Shown: positions 1 to 8,479 of the stretch, one piece after another
Numbering within the stretch: position 1 is the stretch's first letter
Layout: each line of letters starts with the position of its first letter
The notes under the pieces: generated by a model
What the model saw: the letters and a program-made list of their open reading frames with translations, nothing else
Database searches by the model: none
What the model was told of the DNA's origin: nothing
DNA from: Nitrospinaceae bacterium
GTDB lineage: Bacteria; Nitrospinota; Nitrospinia; Nitrospinales; VA-1
NCBI GenBank assembly: GCA_029261635.1
Contig: JAJDAW010000034.1
Location: 1-32,734 of the forward strand
Direction of reading: 5' to 3'
Length of the DNA: 32,734 nt
Translations under genes and position numbers: made by a program

Positions 1-2017
1 TTTAACCATTGCGACGACGCGACCTGAAACCATGTTGGGGGATACGGCGGTTGCTGTTAACCCTGATGATGAGCGTTACCAAAAGTACAAAGGTAAAAGC
101 CTTGTCCTTCCTATACTGAACCGCGAGATACCCTTAATTGAAGATAGATATGTCGACACTTCTTTTGGCACGGGTGCGTTAAAAGTAACCCCGGCTCATG
201 ATCCCAACGATTTTGAATTGGGGAGACGGCACCAACTGGAAACTGTAAATGTTATGAATCCAGACGGGACGATGAACTCTCTCGCCGGTCCTGATTATGA
301 AGGACTAGACCGTTTCGAATGCCGAAAGAAACTCGTTGAAGACTTAAAAGATTCAGGAGTGCTGGTTAAGATCGAAGATTTAAGTCATTCAGTGGGTCAT
401 TGTTATCGTTGCCGAACGGTGGTGGAACCTTATTTGTCAAAGCAATGGTTTGTAAAAGCCAAGCCACTTGCCGAGCCTGCTATGAAAGCGGTGCGAGACG
501 GCACTATTAAAATTGTTCCCAAGTTTTGGGAAAATACTTATTTCGAATGGATGGAAAATATCCGCGACTGGTGTATCTCGCGACAGATATGGTGGGGGCA
601 TCAGATTCCTGCGTGGAATTGTCAAGGTTGTGGCGAGGTGATCGTCGCTAGAGAGACTCCAAAATCTTGTTCGGCTTGTTCTTCAACAGATTTAGTTCAG
701 GAAACGGATGTGTTGGATACCTGGTTCAGTTCTGCTCTATGGCCTTTTTCGACTTTAGGGTGGCCGGAGAAAACCCAAACCCTCGAGCGTTTTTACCCCA
801 CATCCGTGCTTTGCACTGGGTTCGATATTCTTTTCTTTTGGGTTGCCCGTATGATTATGATGGGACTCAAGTTCATGGGTGAAGTGCCTTTTCGCGATGT
901 TTATATTCACGCTCTGATCCGCGATGCGGACGGGCAGAAAATGAGCAAGACAAAGGGTAATGTAATCGACCCTTTGGAAGTTATGGAGCAGTATGGAACG
1001 GATGCCTTGCGTTTTACGTTGGCGGCTTTCGCAGCTCAGGGGAGAGATATCAAACTAGCGGAAGATCGCATTGAAGGTTACCGTAATTTCTGCAATAAAC
1101 TTTGGAATGCGTCGCGTTTTGTTTTTATGAATCTGGAAGACTACAAAGGTTCCTGCGCGCTGGATGAAAAAAATAATCTTTCGACAGCCGATCGTTGGAT
1201 ATTGAGTCGGCTGAATCGTGCGACGAAAGATGTCAATGAAGCGTTAGAATCTTTCCGGTTTAACGATGCGGCTTTGGGTGTTTATAAATTTATCTGGAAC
1301 GAATATTGCGACTGGTATATAGAACTTACTAAATCGAAATTGTTCAAATCGGGACCCGAAAAAGTCGCGACGCAGAATGTGTTGATTCATGTTTTGAATT
1401 CGGCGCTCAAACTTTTACATCCCTTTATGCCCTTTATCACCGAAGAAATTTGGCAGAAATTGCCGCAGGACGAAGACAGTATTATGGTCAGTTCTTTTCC
1501 CGAATTTCAGGAAGCGAGAACCGATGAAGCGGTAGAAAAAGAAATGGGCACGGTGATGGAAGTCATAACGGGCATCAGAAATATCCGTGGAGAGATGAAC
1601 CTGAATCCAGGCTTGAAATTAAACGTTTTAGTTAAAACATCCAACCCCAAAATACAAAAAACATTGCAAAATCAGGCATCTTATATACGTGAATTGGCGC
1701 GTGTCGAGCAGTTGCAAACAGGCGCAGAAATCGAAAAACCCAAGTTGTCAGCATCTTCAGTTCTCGGAGAAATGGACCTCATTATCCCTCTCGAAGGTAT
1801 GATGGATTTCCAGGAAGAACGCAACCGAGTAGAAAAAGAGTTGAAAAAAATTGAAAAAGACCTCATATTTTTAAATAAGAAACTCTCCAACCCGAATTTC
1901 GTTAAGAAAGCACCTGCTGAAGTTCTCGAAAAGGACGAACAAAGAAAGACATCTCTTTCTGAAAAACAGGCAAAGCTTGAAATTCATTTGAAAACTATAG
2001 AACAGGGCATAGGCTAA
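1..2017 (+). CDS. valS: valyl-tRNA synthetase, 5'-truncated
   Basis: Charges tRNA-Val with valine in the cytoplasm. The frame is open from the first bases and reads ITIATTRPETMLGDTAVAV, part of the class Ia editing (CP1) domain, so the ATG at 32 is internal. About 670 of the usual 880-950 residues are present; the N-terminal HIGH-containing half of the Rossmann fold lies upstream of the window. Visible in order are the rest of the editing domain (GTGALKVTPAHDPNDFE near 168-220), two Cys pairs (CYRC, CQGC...CSAC), the DVLDTWFSS motif, the KMSKT signature at 938-952, the anticodon-binding helical domain, and a C-terminal charged coiled coil typical of ValRS rather than IleRS or LeuRS. pepF follows 42 bases downstream on the same strand. 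Nothing looks degenerate; the truncation is only the window edge. Confidence 0.97.
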   Translation, partial: LTIATTRPETMLGDTAVAVNPDDERYQKYKGKSLVLPILNREIPLIEDRYVDTSFGTGALKVTPAHDPNDFELGRRHQLETVNVMNPDGTMNSLAGPDYEGLDRFECRKKLVEDLKDSGVLVKIEDLSHSVGHCYRCRTVVEPYLSKQWFVKAKPLAEPAMKAVRDGTIKIVPKFWENTYFEWMENIRDWCISRQIWWGHQIPAWNCQGCGEVIVARETPKSCSACSSTDLVQETDVLDTWFSSALWPFSTLGWPEKTQTLERFYPTSVLCTGFDILFFWVARMIMMGLKFMGEVPFRDVYIHALIRDADGQKMSKTKGNVIDPLEVMEQYGTDALRFTLAAFAAQGRDIKLAEDRIEGYRNFCNKLWNASRFVFMNLEDYKGSCALDEKNNLSTADRWILSRLNRATKDVNEALESFRFNDAALGVYKFIWNEYCDWYIELTKSKLFKSGPEKVATQNVLIHVLNSALKLLHPFMPFITEEIWQKLPQDEDSIMVSSFPEFQEARTDEAVEKEMGTVMEVITGIRNIRGEMNLNPGLKLNVLVKTSNPKIQKTLQNQASYIRELARVEQLQTGAEIEKPKLSASSVLGEMDLIIPLEGMMDFQEERNRVEKELKKIEKDLIFLNKKLSNPNFVKKAPAEVLEKDEQRKTSLSEKQAKLEIHLKTIEQGIG

Positions 2018-2059
2018 CCGCCAAGGGAAAACCTTTCTCTTTCCCACGTCTCTTTATTT

Positions 2060-3874
2060 ATGGATGCTAAAGCAGGAACTTTAACGCGCGATGAAATCTC
2101 TGAACAATCCCAATGGGATTTGTCAGGGCTTTATTCATCTGACGAAGACTGGAATAGCGAGCTAGAAGCACTGGAGCGCGAGTTGCCCCGGTATGCCAGC
2201 TTTCTGGGAACGCTTGCGCAATCTTCTGCGAAACTCAAAGCCTGTATCGAATTCGACATGAACTTTTCCAGAAAACTGGAAAAGCTTTATACCTTTGCGC
2301 ATCTGAAAAACGATGAAGACAAGACCAATAGTTTTTATCAAGGCAATTTTGAAAAGGCAATGCGACTGCTTAATGAAGCAGGCAGTGCATCCAGCTTCAT
2401 CCGTCCTGAGATCATGGCAATTCCACAAGATCAAATGGCCCAATTCCTGGAAGACAAGGAAATTGAGTTTTACAGGTTTCATCTTGAGCAGATTTTACGA
2501 TATCGCGAACACACGCTTACAGATAAAGAAGAGAAGCTTCTTGCTGCATCTGGAGAAATGGGACGCGCTGCGCGAGATGCCTTTGATATGCTGGATAATG
2601 CCGATCTGAAGTTAGGAGAAATAGAAGATGAAGATGGTGAGTCTCTTTCTTTAACGCATGGTAATTTCCAGAGCCTGATGCAGAGTTATGATCGACGGGT
2701 TAGGAAAGACGCGTTCGATACTTATTATAATGCTTATGAGTCGCACCGATTTACTTACTCGACGTTACTTTCTGCAAGCGTGAAAAAAGATTTGTTTTAT
2801 TCGCGATCCAGAAATTACTCCGGCTACCGAGCTAAAGCATTGTTTTCCGAAAATATTTCAGAAGGCGTGTACGACAATCTGATTGAATCCGTTCACCAGA
2901 ACTTCAAACCTCTGTATAAATATTTCGATATAAGAAAACGTTTATTGGGTATTGATGAACTGCATGCGTATGATTGCGGTGTGCCTCTTGTGAAAAATAT
3001 TAAATGGCATATGCCGTATGAAGAGGCTGTCGAGAAAATTAAAATCTCATTGCAACCCTTGGGCACGGAGTATGTCGAACGAGTCGAGCAAGGGCTTCTA
3101 ATAGACCGATGGACGGATCGCTATGAGAATAAGGGAAAAAGAAGCGGTGCCTATTCTTCAGGTTGTTACGATTCGAATCCTTTCATCCTTATGAATTATA
3201 AGGAAGATAATATTAATAGTGTTTATACTCTGGCACACGAAGCGGGGCATTCCATGCACTCTCTTTTTTCCAGAGAAAACCAGCCTTATTTATATGCTGA
3301 TTACACTATTTTTGTCGCGGAAGTGGCATCGACCTTTAATGAGTCATTGTTGACAAAGTTTTTTCTGTCGCAGGATATTGATCAGGAAATGCGTATTTAC
3401 TTACTTTGTCGTGAAATTGATAATTTTCGTGGTACGCTGTATAGGCAAACAATGTTTGCTGAATTCGAGCACAAGGTTTATGAGGCTGCAGAAAATAATC
3501 AGCCCCTCACCATTGAAACTTTTCAAGAAATTTATAAAGGTTTACTGGAACTCTATTTTGGTCCAGGTCTGGTGTTAGATGATTGTCTTTCGCTGGAATG
3601 CTTTCGAATTCCCCACTTCTATTTCAGTTTTTATGTGTATAAATACGCAACGGGAATCTCAGCAGCTTATGCTTTGGCCGATCGGGTGCTTTCGGGAGGT
3701 AATGAGGAACTTAATGATTACCTCAATTTTCTCAAATCGGGCGGTTCTAAATATCCCATTGATTTGTTAAAAGGTGCAGGCGTTGATATGAATTCGCCGG
3801 AACCGGTACGTACTGCCCTATCAAAATTTTCCGCTCTGGTTGATGAGCTTGAAAGTTTGACTATAAAGAATTAA
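2060..3874 (+). CDS. pepF: oligoendopeptidase F, M3 family metallopeptidase
   Basis: A 604-aa cytoplasmic zinc endopeptidase that cleaves short peptides. The M3 zinc motif HEAGH is at residues 393-397, preceded by a stretch (MNYKEDNINSVYTLA) typical of PepF. The length matches the family (about 600). The long helical N-terminal half (about residues 20-200) corresponds to the oligopeptidase F N-terminal domain. The ATG at 2060 is 42 bases after the valS stop; no strong Shine-Dalgarno is visible, so it may be read from the valS transcript. The substrate range cannot be judged from sequence; bacterial PepF enzymes usually take peptides of roughly 7-17 residues. There is no signal peptide. Confidence 0.93.
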   Translation: MDAKAGTLTRDEISEQSQWDLSGLYSSDEDWNSELEALERELPRYASFLGTLAQSSAKLKACIEFDMNFSRKLEKLYTFAHLKNDEDKTNSFYQGNFEKAMRLLNEAGSASSFIRPEIMAIPQDQMAQFLEDKEIEFYRFHLEQILRYREHTLTDKEEKLLAASGEMGRAARDAFDMLDNADLKLGEIEDEDGESLSLTHGNFQSLMQSYDRRVRKDAFDTYYNAYESHRFTYSTLLSASVKKDLFYSRSRNYSGYRAKALFSENISEGVYDNLIESVHQNFKPLYKYFDIRKRLLGIDELHAYDCGVPLVKNIKWHMPYEEAVEKIKISLQPLGTEYVERVEQGLLIDRWTDRYENKGKRSGAYSSGCYDSNPFILMNYKEDNINSVYTLAHEAGHSMHSLFSRENQPYLYADYTIFVAEVASTFNESLLTKFFLSQDIDQEMRIYLLCREIDNFRGTLYRQTMFAEFEHKVYEAAENNQPLTIETFQEIYKGLLELYFGPGLVLDDCLSLECFRIPHFYFSFYVYKYATGISAAYALADRVLSGGNEELNDYLNFLKSGGSKYPIDLLKGAGVDMNSPEPVRTALSKFSALVDELESLTIKN

Positions 3875-3956
3875 ACCTTCTCATTAAAATTAAGGAAACT
3901 TTGAAAATGCAGAGTACCTCCAATTTATCCCCAACTTTTTATAAAGGAAAACCGTT

Positions 3957-4796
3957 TTGAGAAAAACAGGACAGTTTCAGAAAAACGGCGGCAACAAATC
4001 ACGGAACCCCAACAACCGTCAGGGGAATTCCTCAGGTCAATCCAATCAGAACTCAAGCTCCAGAAACTCGAGCTCAAGACAATCCAATCAAAACTCCAAT
4101 TCGAGTTCCAGAAATTCGGGTGCTGGTGGAAACGCCGGTTCCAGAAAAAAGGGAATCCATCCTTGGGTGTCTTCCGGTCCATCTTCGTCACAAGCGTTGA
4201 CATCGCATATTTCGATGGTCAGCAATAGAAGCTCGGCGGAGGGGGGTAACGGTGGTAACAGCCGTAATAAACCACAGGGTCAGAAACGAAGGAATCCTTC
4301 CCATCAGCAAAGAGATAATGGGAATAACGGAAGACCACGAAATCATCAGAATCAGCATGACAAGGCGAAGCGGAATTATAATGCTCCTTCCGCTGCAAAG
4401 GCGGTATCTTCAGGGTCAGAGCAGAAGGGTTCCGAACAAAAACTGACAGGAAACCTGGATGCTTTCGGTTTATTTTGCGCCTACCACTTGGGAATTGGGC
4501 CAAATAAAGAATATAAGGCTTCAAATATTAATGAGGTGGCCAGACGGTTTGGGCAAGATCAAGGGGTTGTTAAACAAGCCTTGAAAGAATGTAATATGGA
4601 TTCTGCGGCTCTGCTCGATAAAGATTTCGATATGGCTTTGGCGCAATTGGATATACAAGTCGCTCCAGAAGGTGTCGATAAAATGGAACTCGCAAAGACC
4701 ATTTACGAAGATTTTTTGGAAGCTCCCAATGTGAAAAGGGATTGGAAAAAAATTATTGAAGAAGATCGCAAGGAAAATAGAAAAATATTTGGCTGA
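3957..4796 (+). CDS. hypothetical protein with long N/S/Q/R-rich disordered N-terminus
   Basis: I do not recognise this 279-aa protein. The start is a TTG at 3957, supported by AAGGAAA a few bases upstream; no in-frame ATG gives the N-terminus. Residues 1 to about 155 are low complexity, dominated by Asn, Ser, Gln, Gly, Arg and Lys, with an imperfect internal repeat of the type SNQNSSSRNSSSRQ. Basic patches (KRRNPSHQQRDN, KAKRNYN) would suit nucleic acid contact. From about residue 158 the sequence becomes ordinary and mostly helical (LDAFGLFCAYHLGIG ... NINEVARRFG ... KRDWKKIIEEDRKENRKIFG); the NINEVARRFGQDQGVVKQAL segment resembles a helix-turn-helix. No signal peptide or membrane segment is seen. 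An RNA- or DNA-binding role is inference only. Confidence 0.75.
   Translation: MRKTGQFQKNGGNKSRNPNNRQGNSSGQSNQNSSSRNSSSRQSNQNSNSSSRNSGAGGNAGSRKKGIHPWVSSGPSSSQALTSHISMVSNRSSAEGGNGGNSRNKPQGQKRRNPSHQQRDNGNNGRPRNHQNQHDKAKRNYNAPSAAKAVSSGSEQKGSEQKLTGNLDAFGLFCAYHLGIGPNKEYKASNINEVARRFGQDQGVVKQALKECNMDSAALLDKDFDMALAQLDIQVAPEGVDKMELAKTIYEDFLEAPNVKRDWKKIIEEDRKENRKIFG
4041..4121 (+). repeat. imperfect tandem coding repeat, about 42 bp
   Basis: Two imperfect copies, each starting TCCAATCA(G/A)AACTC (4041 and 4083), encode SNQNSSSRNSSSRQ and then SNQNSNSSSRNSG. The second copy carries two extra residues. The repeat lies in the disordered part of the 3957 gene and probably varies in copy number by slippage; that last point is inference. 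Confidence 0.7.
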
Positions 4797-4809
4797 ATAG
4801 GATCAAGTC

Positions 4810-6330
4810 TTAGGGGGTCGAAGCGCGTTTTTCTCTGTCGTCTGTCAGCACGCTCCCAGCGGGGATCCTCTGGAAGTTCAGGCCTTTTTTGATGATCTGG
4901 TCCTGAATTTTTTTCACTCTTCTATTTGAACATTTCAAGTCATTCATCAATATTGAAAAGGCGAATAACTCCCCCTCTTTGGATTGGAAAAATCCTGATA
5001 ATGCGCTGACAAAATTTAAAGTTCCTGTTTTTACCCTTGCCTTGCTTGAGCTTGCAACTTTCTTCATTCTATTTTTTACGTTTCCATCGACTCCCATAAC
5101 CCCCAATGCCGTAACAAACTCGGGATAAATGCTCAGGTCATCTTTAACGTTCCGCAGAATGTCTACGATGATTTCAGGGGATAAACGATTTTGTCGCGAC
5201 AAGCCAGACCCGTCAAAAATACGGTACTGCTCTGGCCCATAACCAAGTTGTTGCATATATTCTTCAAAAACGCGTAACCCTTTTTTTGTTGAACCTGGCA
5301 AACCAAGGTGCTCGCCTCCAATTGTTTTTAAAATTTGTTCGGCGACAAAGTTATTGCTGAACTTATTCAGACCTCGTAATGCCAGTGCTAAAGGTTCACC
5401 TTCATGCATATAGAGTTCCACTGCACCATCTGGGATCTCCCCTTGCTGCAATTTCCCGCCAAACTTTATCCCCGAAAGTTCAATATACGATTTGAAAACA
5501 TTCAGTGCATACTGGGTGGGATTTGTAATATTCAAAAAATATTGTGCGCGGGGTTGCCCCAAATTGATCCCCCCTGAAACAGTGATCAGATCGTGATCTA
5601 CTTTGTCTACCCGGTTTACAATCAGTCGACGACGCTTTCCTGATCTCAAGGTCTGTGCATTGTTTTCAAGTTTGATGTATTCATTTTCGGGCTCGATAAC
5701 AATTACAGGCCGGTCACCGACTTTTTTTCCTGGGCTCACATAAACTTTTACCGTATTAAAATTAAATGATAATGCTCCTAGAGGGGCTTCATAGGCCTGC
5801 GCACTTGGATTTTTAATCCAGGTTTTGATCCGCTTTTGATCATCGAAGAAAGAATCATCGGCGATAATATTTCCTTCTATTTTCTTTATGGGGAGATTTC
5901 TTAATTCATTTACCATTAACCATAATTGTTCAGTGACCAATTTGGGGTCGCCAGACCCTTTTATGTAAAGATTGCCCTTGAGCGTTTCATTTTCCAGAAT
6001 GCCATCGGTGTAAATTCCAGTGCTAAATCGATAATTGGAACCAAGATACTTTAATGCCGCTGCGGTGGTGAGAACTTTTGCATTGGAAGCAGGGATAAAA
6101 AGCCGTTTGCTACGGATTTCATACAAAGTTTCACCGCGGTCCAGAGAATAAATTTTTACTCCATAATTATTTTTTCTAAGGCAGGTGCTGGAAAGGAGGC
6201 TGTTCACCGATTTTCGAAACTTGTCTACGCCTTCTTCATTAACCATAGCAAAGGAAAAGGTTGGAAGAAAAACGAAGAAAATACCTAGAATAAAACCAAT
6301 GGCGCGGGTAGTAGAAATATTTTTAATCAT
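4810..6330 (-). CDS. dacB: D-alanyl-D-alanine carboxypeptidase/endopeptidase, PBP4 (S13) family
   Basis: A periplasmic penicillin-binding protein that trims or opens peptidoglycan cross-links. An N-terminal signal peptide (hydrophobic residues about 10-28, FSFA before the likely cleavage) precedes the catalytic domain. The three active-site motifs are present: SNAK (Ser82, Lys85), SNN (325-327) and KTG (434-436). The large insert between the first two motifs, about 240 residues, and the total of 506 aa fit class C type-4 PBPs. It is convergent with the 3957 gene (13 bases between stops) and divergent from the 6438 gene. The 107-bp divergent region contains a perfect palindrome (6364-6378). 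The physiological activity could be carboxypeptidase, endopeptidase or both. Confidence 0.93.
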   Translation of the reverse strand: MIKNISTTRAIGFILGIFFVFLPTFSFAMVNEEGVDKFRKSVNSLLSSTCLRKNNYGVKIYSLDRGETLYEIRSKRLFIPASNAKVLTTAAALKYLGSNYRFSTGIYTDGILENETLKGNLYIKGSGDPKLVTEQLWLMVNELRNLPIKKIEGNIIADDSFFDDQKRIKTWIKNPSAQAYEAPLGALSFNFNTVKVYVSPGKKVGDRPVIVIEPENEYIKLENNAQTLRSGKRRRLIVNRVDKVDHDLITVSGGINLGQPRAQYFLNITNPTQYALNVFKSYIELSGIKFGGKLQQGEIPDGAVELYMHEGEPLALALRGLNKFSNNFVAEQILKTIGGEHLGLPGSTKKGLRVFEEYMQQLGYGPEQYRIFDGSGLSRQNRLSPEIIVDILRNVKDDLSIYPEFVTALGVMGVDGNVKNRMKKVASSSKARVKTGTLNFVSALSGFFQSKEGELFAFSILMNDLKCSNRRVKKIQDQIIKKGLNFQRIPAGSVLTDDREKRASTP

Positions 6331-6363
6331 TGCTGAAAATTCTACCTCGTAAAAATAAATTTT

Positions 6364-6378
6364 ACAATTGACAATTGT
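6364..6378. promoter_or_regulatory. 15-bp perfect palindrome in divergent intergenic region
   Basis: ACAATTG-A-CAATTGT is a perfect inverted repeat with 7-bp arms and a one-base centre, lying between dacB (-) and the 6438 gene (+). It contains a TTGACA hexamer (6368-6373) resembling a -35 box, although no good -10 box sits 16-18 bases downstream. It could be an operator; the binding protein is unknown. Confidence 0.4.
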
Positions 6379-6437
6379 CGCTGGATTAGGGACCCTAGGT
6401 TTTAGTTTGATTTCCCCTCCAAATAAGGAACCCTGCC

Positions 6438-6962
6438 ATGATTATTTTTACTCACATTAAATACGGTGTCCTGGTGGCTGTTATTGCAATTCTTTATGGT
6501 GGCTTAATGGGATTGTCTTTTGGTTGCTGTGAGGAGGACATAAAGCGAACCTTGAATAGTAGCGCGCAGGAAGCCATGGCTGACAAGTATGAAGGCGATC
6601 AGGCAAAAGCGGATAAGGTCGTAAAAAAATCATGGGTTTATATGAAACGAGCCCATTTGCATTCGCAGACCATGGGGGTTATTAGCATCGCATTTTCATT
6701 TCTGGTAGCCTGGTTGGCATACCCGGCTAAGGCTCAGCTTGCTATTTCCCTTCTCAGTGGATTAGGTTCTCTAGGATATGGTTTTTTCTGGATGCTCTCT
6801 GGATATCTGGCGCCGGGGATGGGGTCGACTGGCGCGGCTAAGGAATCGGTAGGTCTGATAGCGCAGGCTTCAGGCGGCGCATTCTTTGTTTCGGGATTAT
6901 TATTGTTTAGCATTCTGGTGTATAGAATGTTCGTGACTAAAAACTTAACAGAAAATAACTAA
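6438..6962 (+). CDS. small integral membrane protein of unknown function
   Basis: A 174-aa protein I do not recognise. Four hydrophobic stretches are visible: about residues 7-28 (ending in LSFGCCEED), 78-96, 100-121 and 141-165. A charged, probably helical loop (about 30-75) separates the first from the second. AAGGA lies about 10 bases before the ATG. It precedes the PfkB-type kinase by 6 bases, so the two are probably cotranscribed; no functional link is evident. The two adjacent cysteines at the end of the first hydrophobic segment are notable, but there is no lipobox. No family assignment is offered. Confidence 0.75.
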   Translation: MIIFTHIKYGVLVAVIAILYGGLMGLSFGCCEEDIKRTLNSSAQEAMADKYEGDQAKADKVVKKSWVYMKRAHLHSQTMGVISIAFSFLVAWLAYPAKAQLAISLLSGLGSLGYGFFWMLSGYLAPGMGSTGAAKESVGLIAQASGGAFFVSGLLLFSILVYRMFVTKNLTENN

Positions 6963-6968
6963 AATTTT

Positions 6969-7970
6969 ATGAATTACGATTTGGTAGGAATAGGCAACGC
7001 ACTCGTCGACATTGAAGTGCAGGTGGATGATGCTTTTATTGAAAAGGCCTCAGTGACCAAAGGTGGTATGACATTGTCTTCGATTGAAGACCAAAATAAA
7101 ACCCTCGAATCTTTGCAGTCTAGCCCGAAGAAAATTTCTTCTGGCGGGTCAGCTGCAAACACGATACATGGTGCCAGTGTGCTTGGTGCAAAATCTTATT
7201 ACCTCGGACGCGTTGCCAATGATTCCCACGGTAAGCATTACACTGAGGACATGAAAAGCTGCGGAGTAGGATTCAGCGGACCAAGTTCTGATGAACAGGG
7301 AACAGGCACTTGTGTGGTTCTTATCACTCCAGATACTGAAAGAACCATGCTGACACACTTGGGCGTTTCTTCCTCGCTCCATCCTGAAAATGTCGATGAA
7401 ACCATTGTGAAAAATTCGCGCGGTGTTTATGTCGAGGGCTATTTGTGGACAGGGGATGAAACCCGGGAAGCCGGACAACATATGGCACAAATAGCAAAAA
7501 AAGAAGGAATACCCGTCTCTTTTACTTTGAGTGATGCTTTTGTTGTCAATTCGTTTAAGGAAAGTTTGACCGAGTTTATAATTTCGTATGTGGATATTCT
7601 TTTTTGCAACGAAGTAGAAGCTCAGGCAATGACGGGTGAGTCGGATTCCTTGGCAGCATTCAAAAAACTACAAGCAATGGTCGAAACCGTATTTTTAACC
7701 CTGGGTTCCAAGGGGTCCCTTGTGGGGAAAAGCGGTCAGGAACCTGTAGAAGTGAAAACCTTCCCGGTCAAAGCGGTCGATACAACAGGAGCCGGAGACC
7801 TTTTTGCTGCCGGTGCTCTTTATGGCGTATTGAAAAATCATTCTCTGGAAGAATCGGCGATCATTGGTTCTTATTGTGCGGCGCAGGTTGTGTCTCATAT
7901 GGGCGGACGGCTTCCGCTTAGCTCTCACACCGATGCTGCGCAAATTCTCTCGGAGTATAAAAAACTTTAA
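6969..7970 (+). CDS. PfkB-family carbohydrate/nucleoside kinase, adenosine kinase-like
   Basis: A 333-aa cytoplasmic ribokinase-superfamily kinase that phosphorylates a sugar or nucleoside with ATP. The N-terminal part has the glycine-rich GGSAANT substrate-site segment (residues 59-65). The C-terminal PfkB signature DTTGAGD is at 271-277, with Asp277 as the expected catalytic base, followed by the FAAGALYG helix. The overall sequence, starting YDLVGIGNALVDIE, is closest in style to bacterial proteins annotated as adenosine kinase; true ribokinase or fructokinase activity cannot be excluded. It follows the small membrane protein by 6 bases and precedes the lipoprotein gene by 17. No strong Shine-Dalgarno precedes the start, which fits translation coupled to the upstream gene. 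Confidence 0.88.
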   Translation: MNYDLVGIGNALVDIEVQVDDAFIEKASVTKGGMTLSSIEDQNKTLESLQSSPKKISSGGSAANTIHGASVLGAKSYYLGRVANDSHGKHYTEDMKSCGVGFSGPSSDEQGTGTCVVLITPDTERTMLTHLGVSSSLHPENVDETIVKNSRGVYVEGYLWTGDETREAGQHMAQIAKKEGIPVSFTLSDAFVVNSFKESLTEFIISYVDILFCNEVEAQAMTGESDSLAAFKKLQAMVETVFLTLGSKGSLVGKSGQEPVEVKTFPVKAVDTTGAGDLFAAGALYGVLKNHSLEESAIIGSYCAAQVVSHMGGRLPLSSHTDAAQILSEYKKL

Positions 7971-7987
7971 TCTGACGGAGGGGTGTT

Positions 7988-8287
7988 ATGAAACGTTATC
8001 TCCTATTAACCGTATTATTGTTCCCGTTGTGGCTGGGGTGCGCTTCAGTGGGGAAAGATTTTGACAGTGAAAAAGTCAAGAATATCCAAAACAATGTAAC
8101 AACGCAGCTGGAAATCATCGACTGGTTTGGGGTGCCTTTCAAAGAAGGTAATGAAAATGGGTACACCATGTGGACTTACCAACTCGACAAATGGAAAGCT
8201 GTGGGTGAAGTCGAATCGAAAGGACTCGTCATCCTGTTCGATGATCAAAACAAAGTAAAAGCCTACCGCTACGAATCCAGCTACTAA
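7988..8287 (+). CDS. small lipoprotein, BamE/SmpA-like
   Basis: A 99-aa predicted lipoprotein with a hydrophobic signal (residues 3-17) ending in LGC; Cys18 is the lipidation site and Ala19 suggests outer-membrane sorting. The -3 residue is Trp, which is atypical for a lipobox. The mature part contains TTQLEIIDWFGVPFKEG followed by a strand-rich segment (MWTYQLDKW ... GLVILFDDQNKVKAYRYE), the two-helix/three-strand pattern of the BamE/OmlA fold. This resemblance is by pattern, so a role in outer-membrane assembly is only possible. GGAGGGG lies 6-12 bases before the ATG, one of the strongest ribosome binding sites in the window. Confidence 0.8.
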   Translation: MKRYLLLTVLLFPLWLGCASVGKDFDSEKVKNIQNNVTTQLEIIDWFGVPFKEGNENGYTMWTYQLDKWKAVGEVESKGLVILFDDQNKVKAYRYESSY

Positions 8288-8390
8288 CCACTAGGCGTGG
8301 GGCCAATAGGTCTATTCCTGTAAAGCAGGAAAAAATTGTTGAGCTTTTCACTATAAGTTCTTTAACTTTTCTACAAGGCGGCTGTTGTAC

Positions 8391-8428
8391 GTCATCGCGA
8401 GCGACCAGAGGGAGCGCGGCGATCCAGA
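8391..8428. repeat. dispersed intergenic repeat-like element
   Basis: The segment beginning GTCATCGCGAGCGACC and ending GCGCGGCGATCCAG, with imperfect dyad symmetry (ATCGCGAGC against GCGCGGCGAT), resembles the short interspersed repeat seen between genes of many bacteria as variants of gtcattgcgagcgaagcgaagcaatc. It is GC-rich relative to its surroundings and lies between the lipoprotein and gph. Only one copy is visible here, so membership in the family is recollection. Confidence 0.5.
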
Positions 8429-8479
8429 CTATTATTACCCTTTGTCATCCCATGTTTCCTTGTAAAAGATATATCAAAT

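Noticed and set aside
3907-3960. 17-codon leader frame before the 3957 gene
   Set aside because: Its stop overlaps the TTG start, which hints at coupling, but the peptide has no recognisable feature and the gene has its own ribosome binding site.
8314-8335. TTCCTG-TAAAG-CAGGAA hairpin after the lipoprotein gene
   Set aside because: It is followed by A-rich rather than T-rich sequence on the gene strand, so it is not a terminator for the lipoprotein gene.
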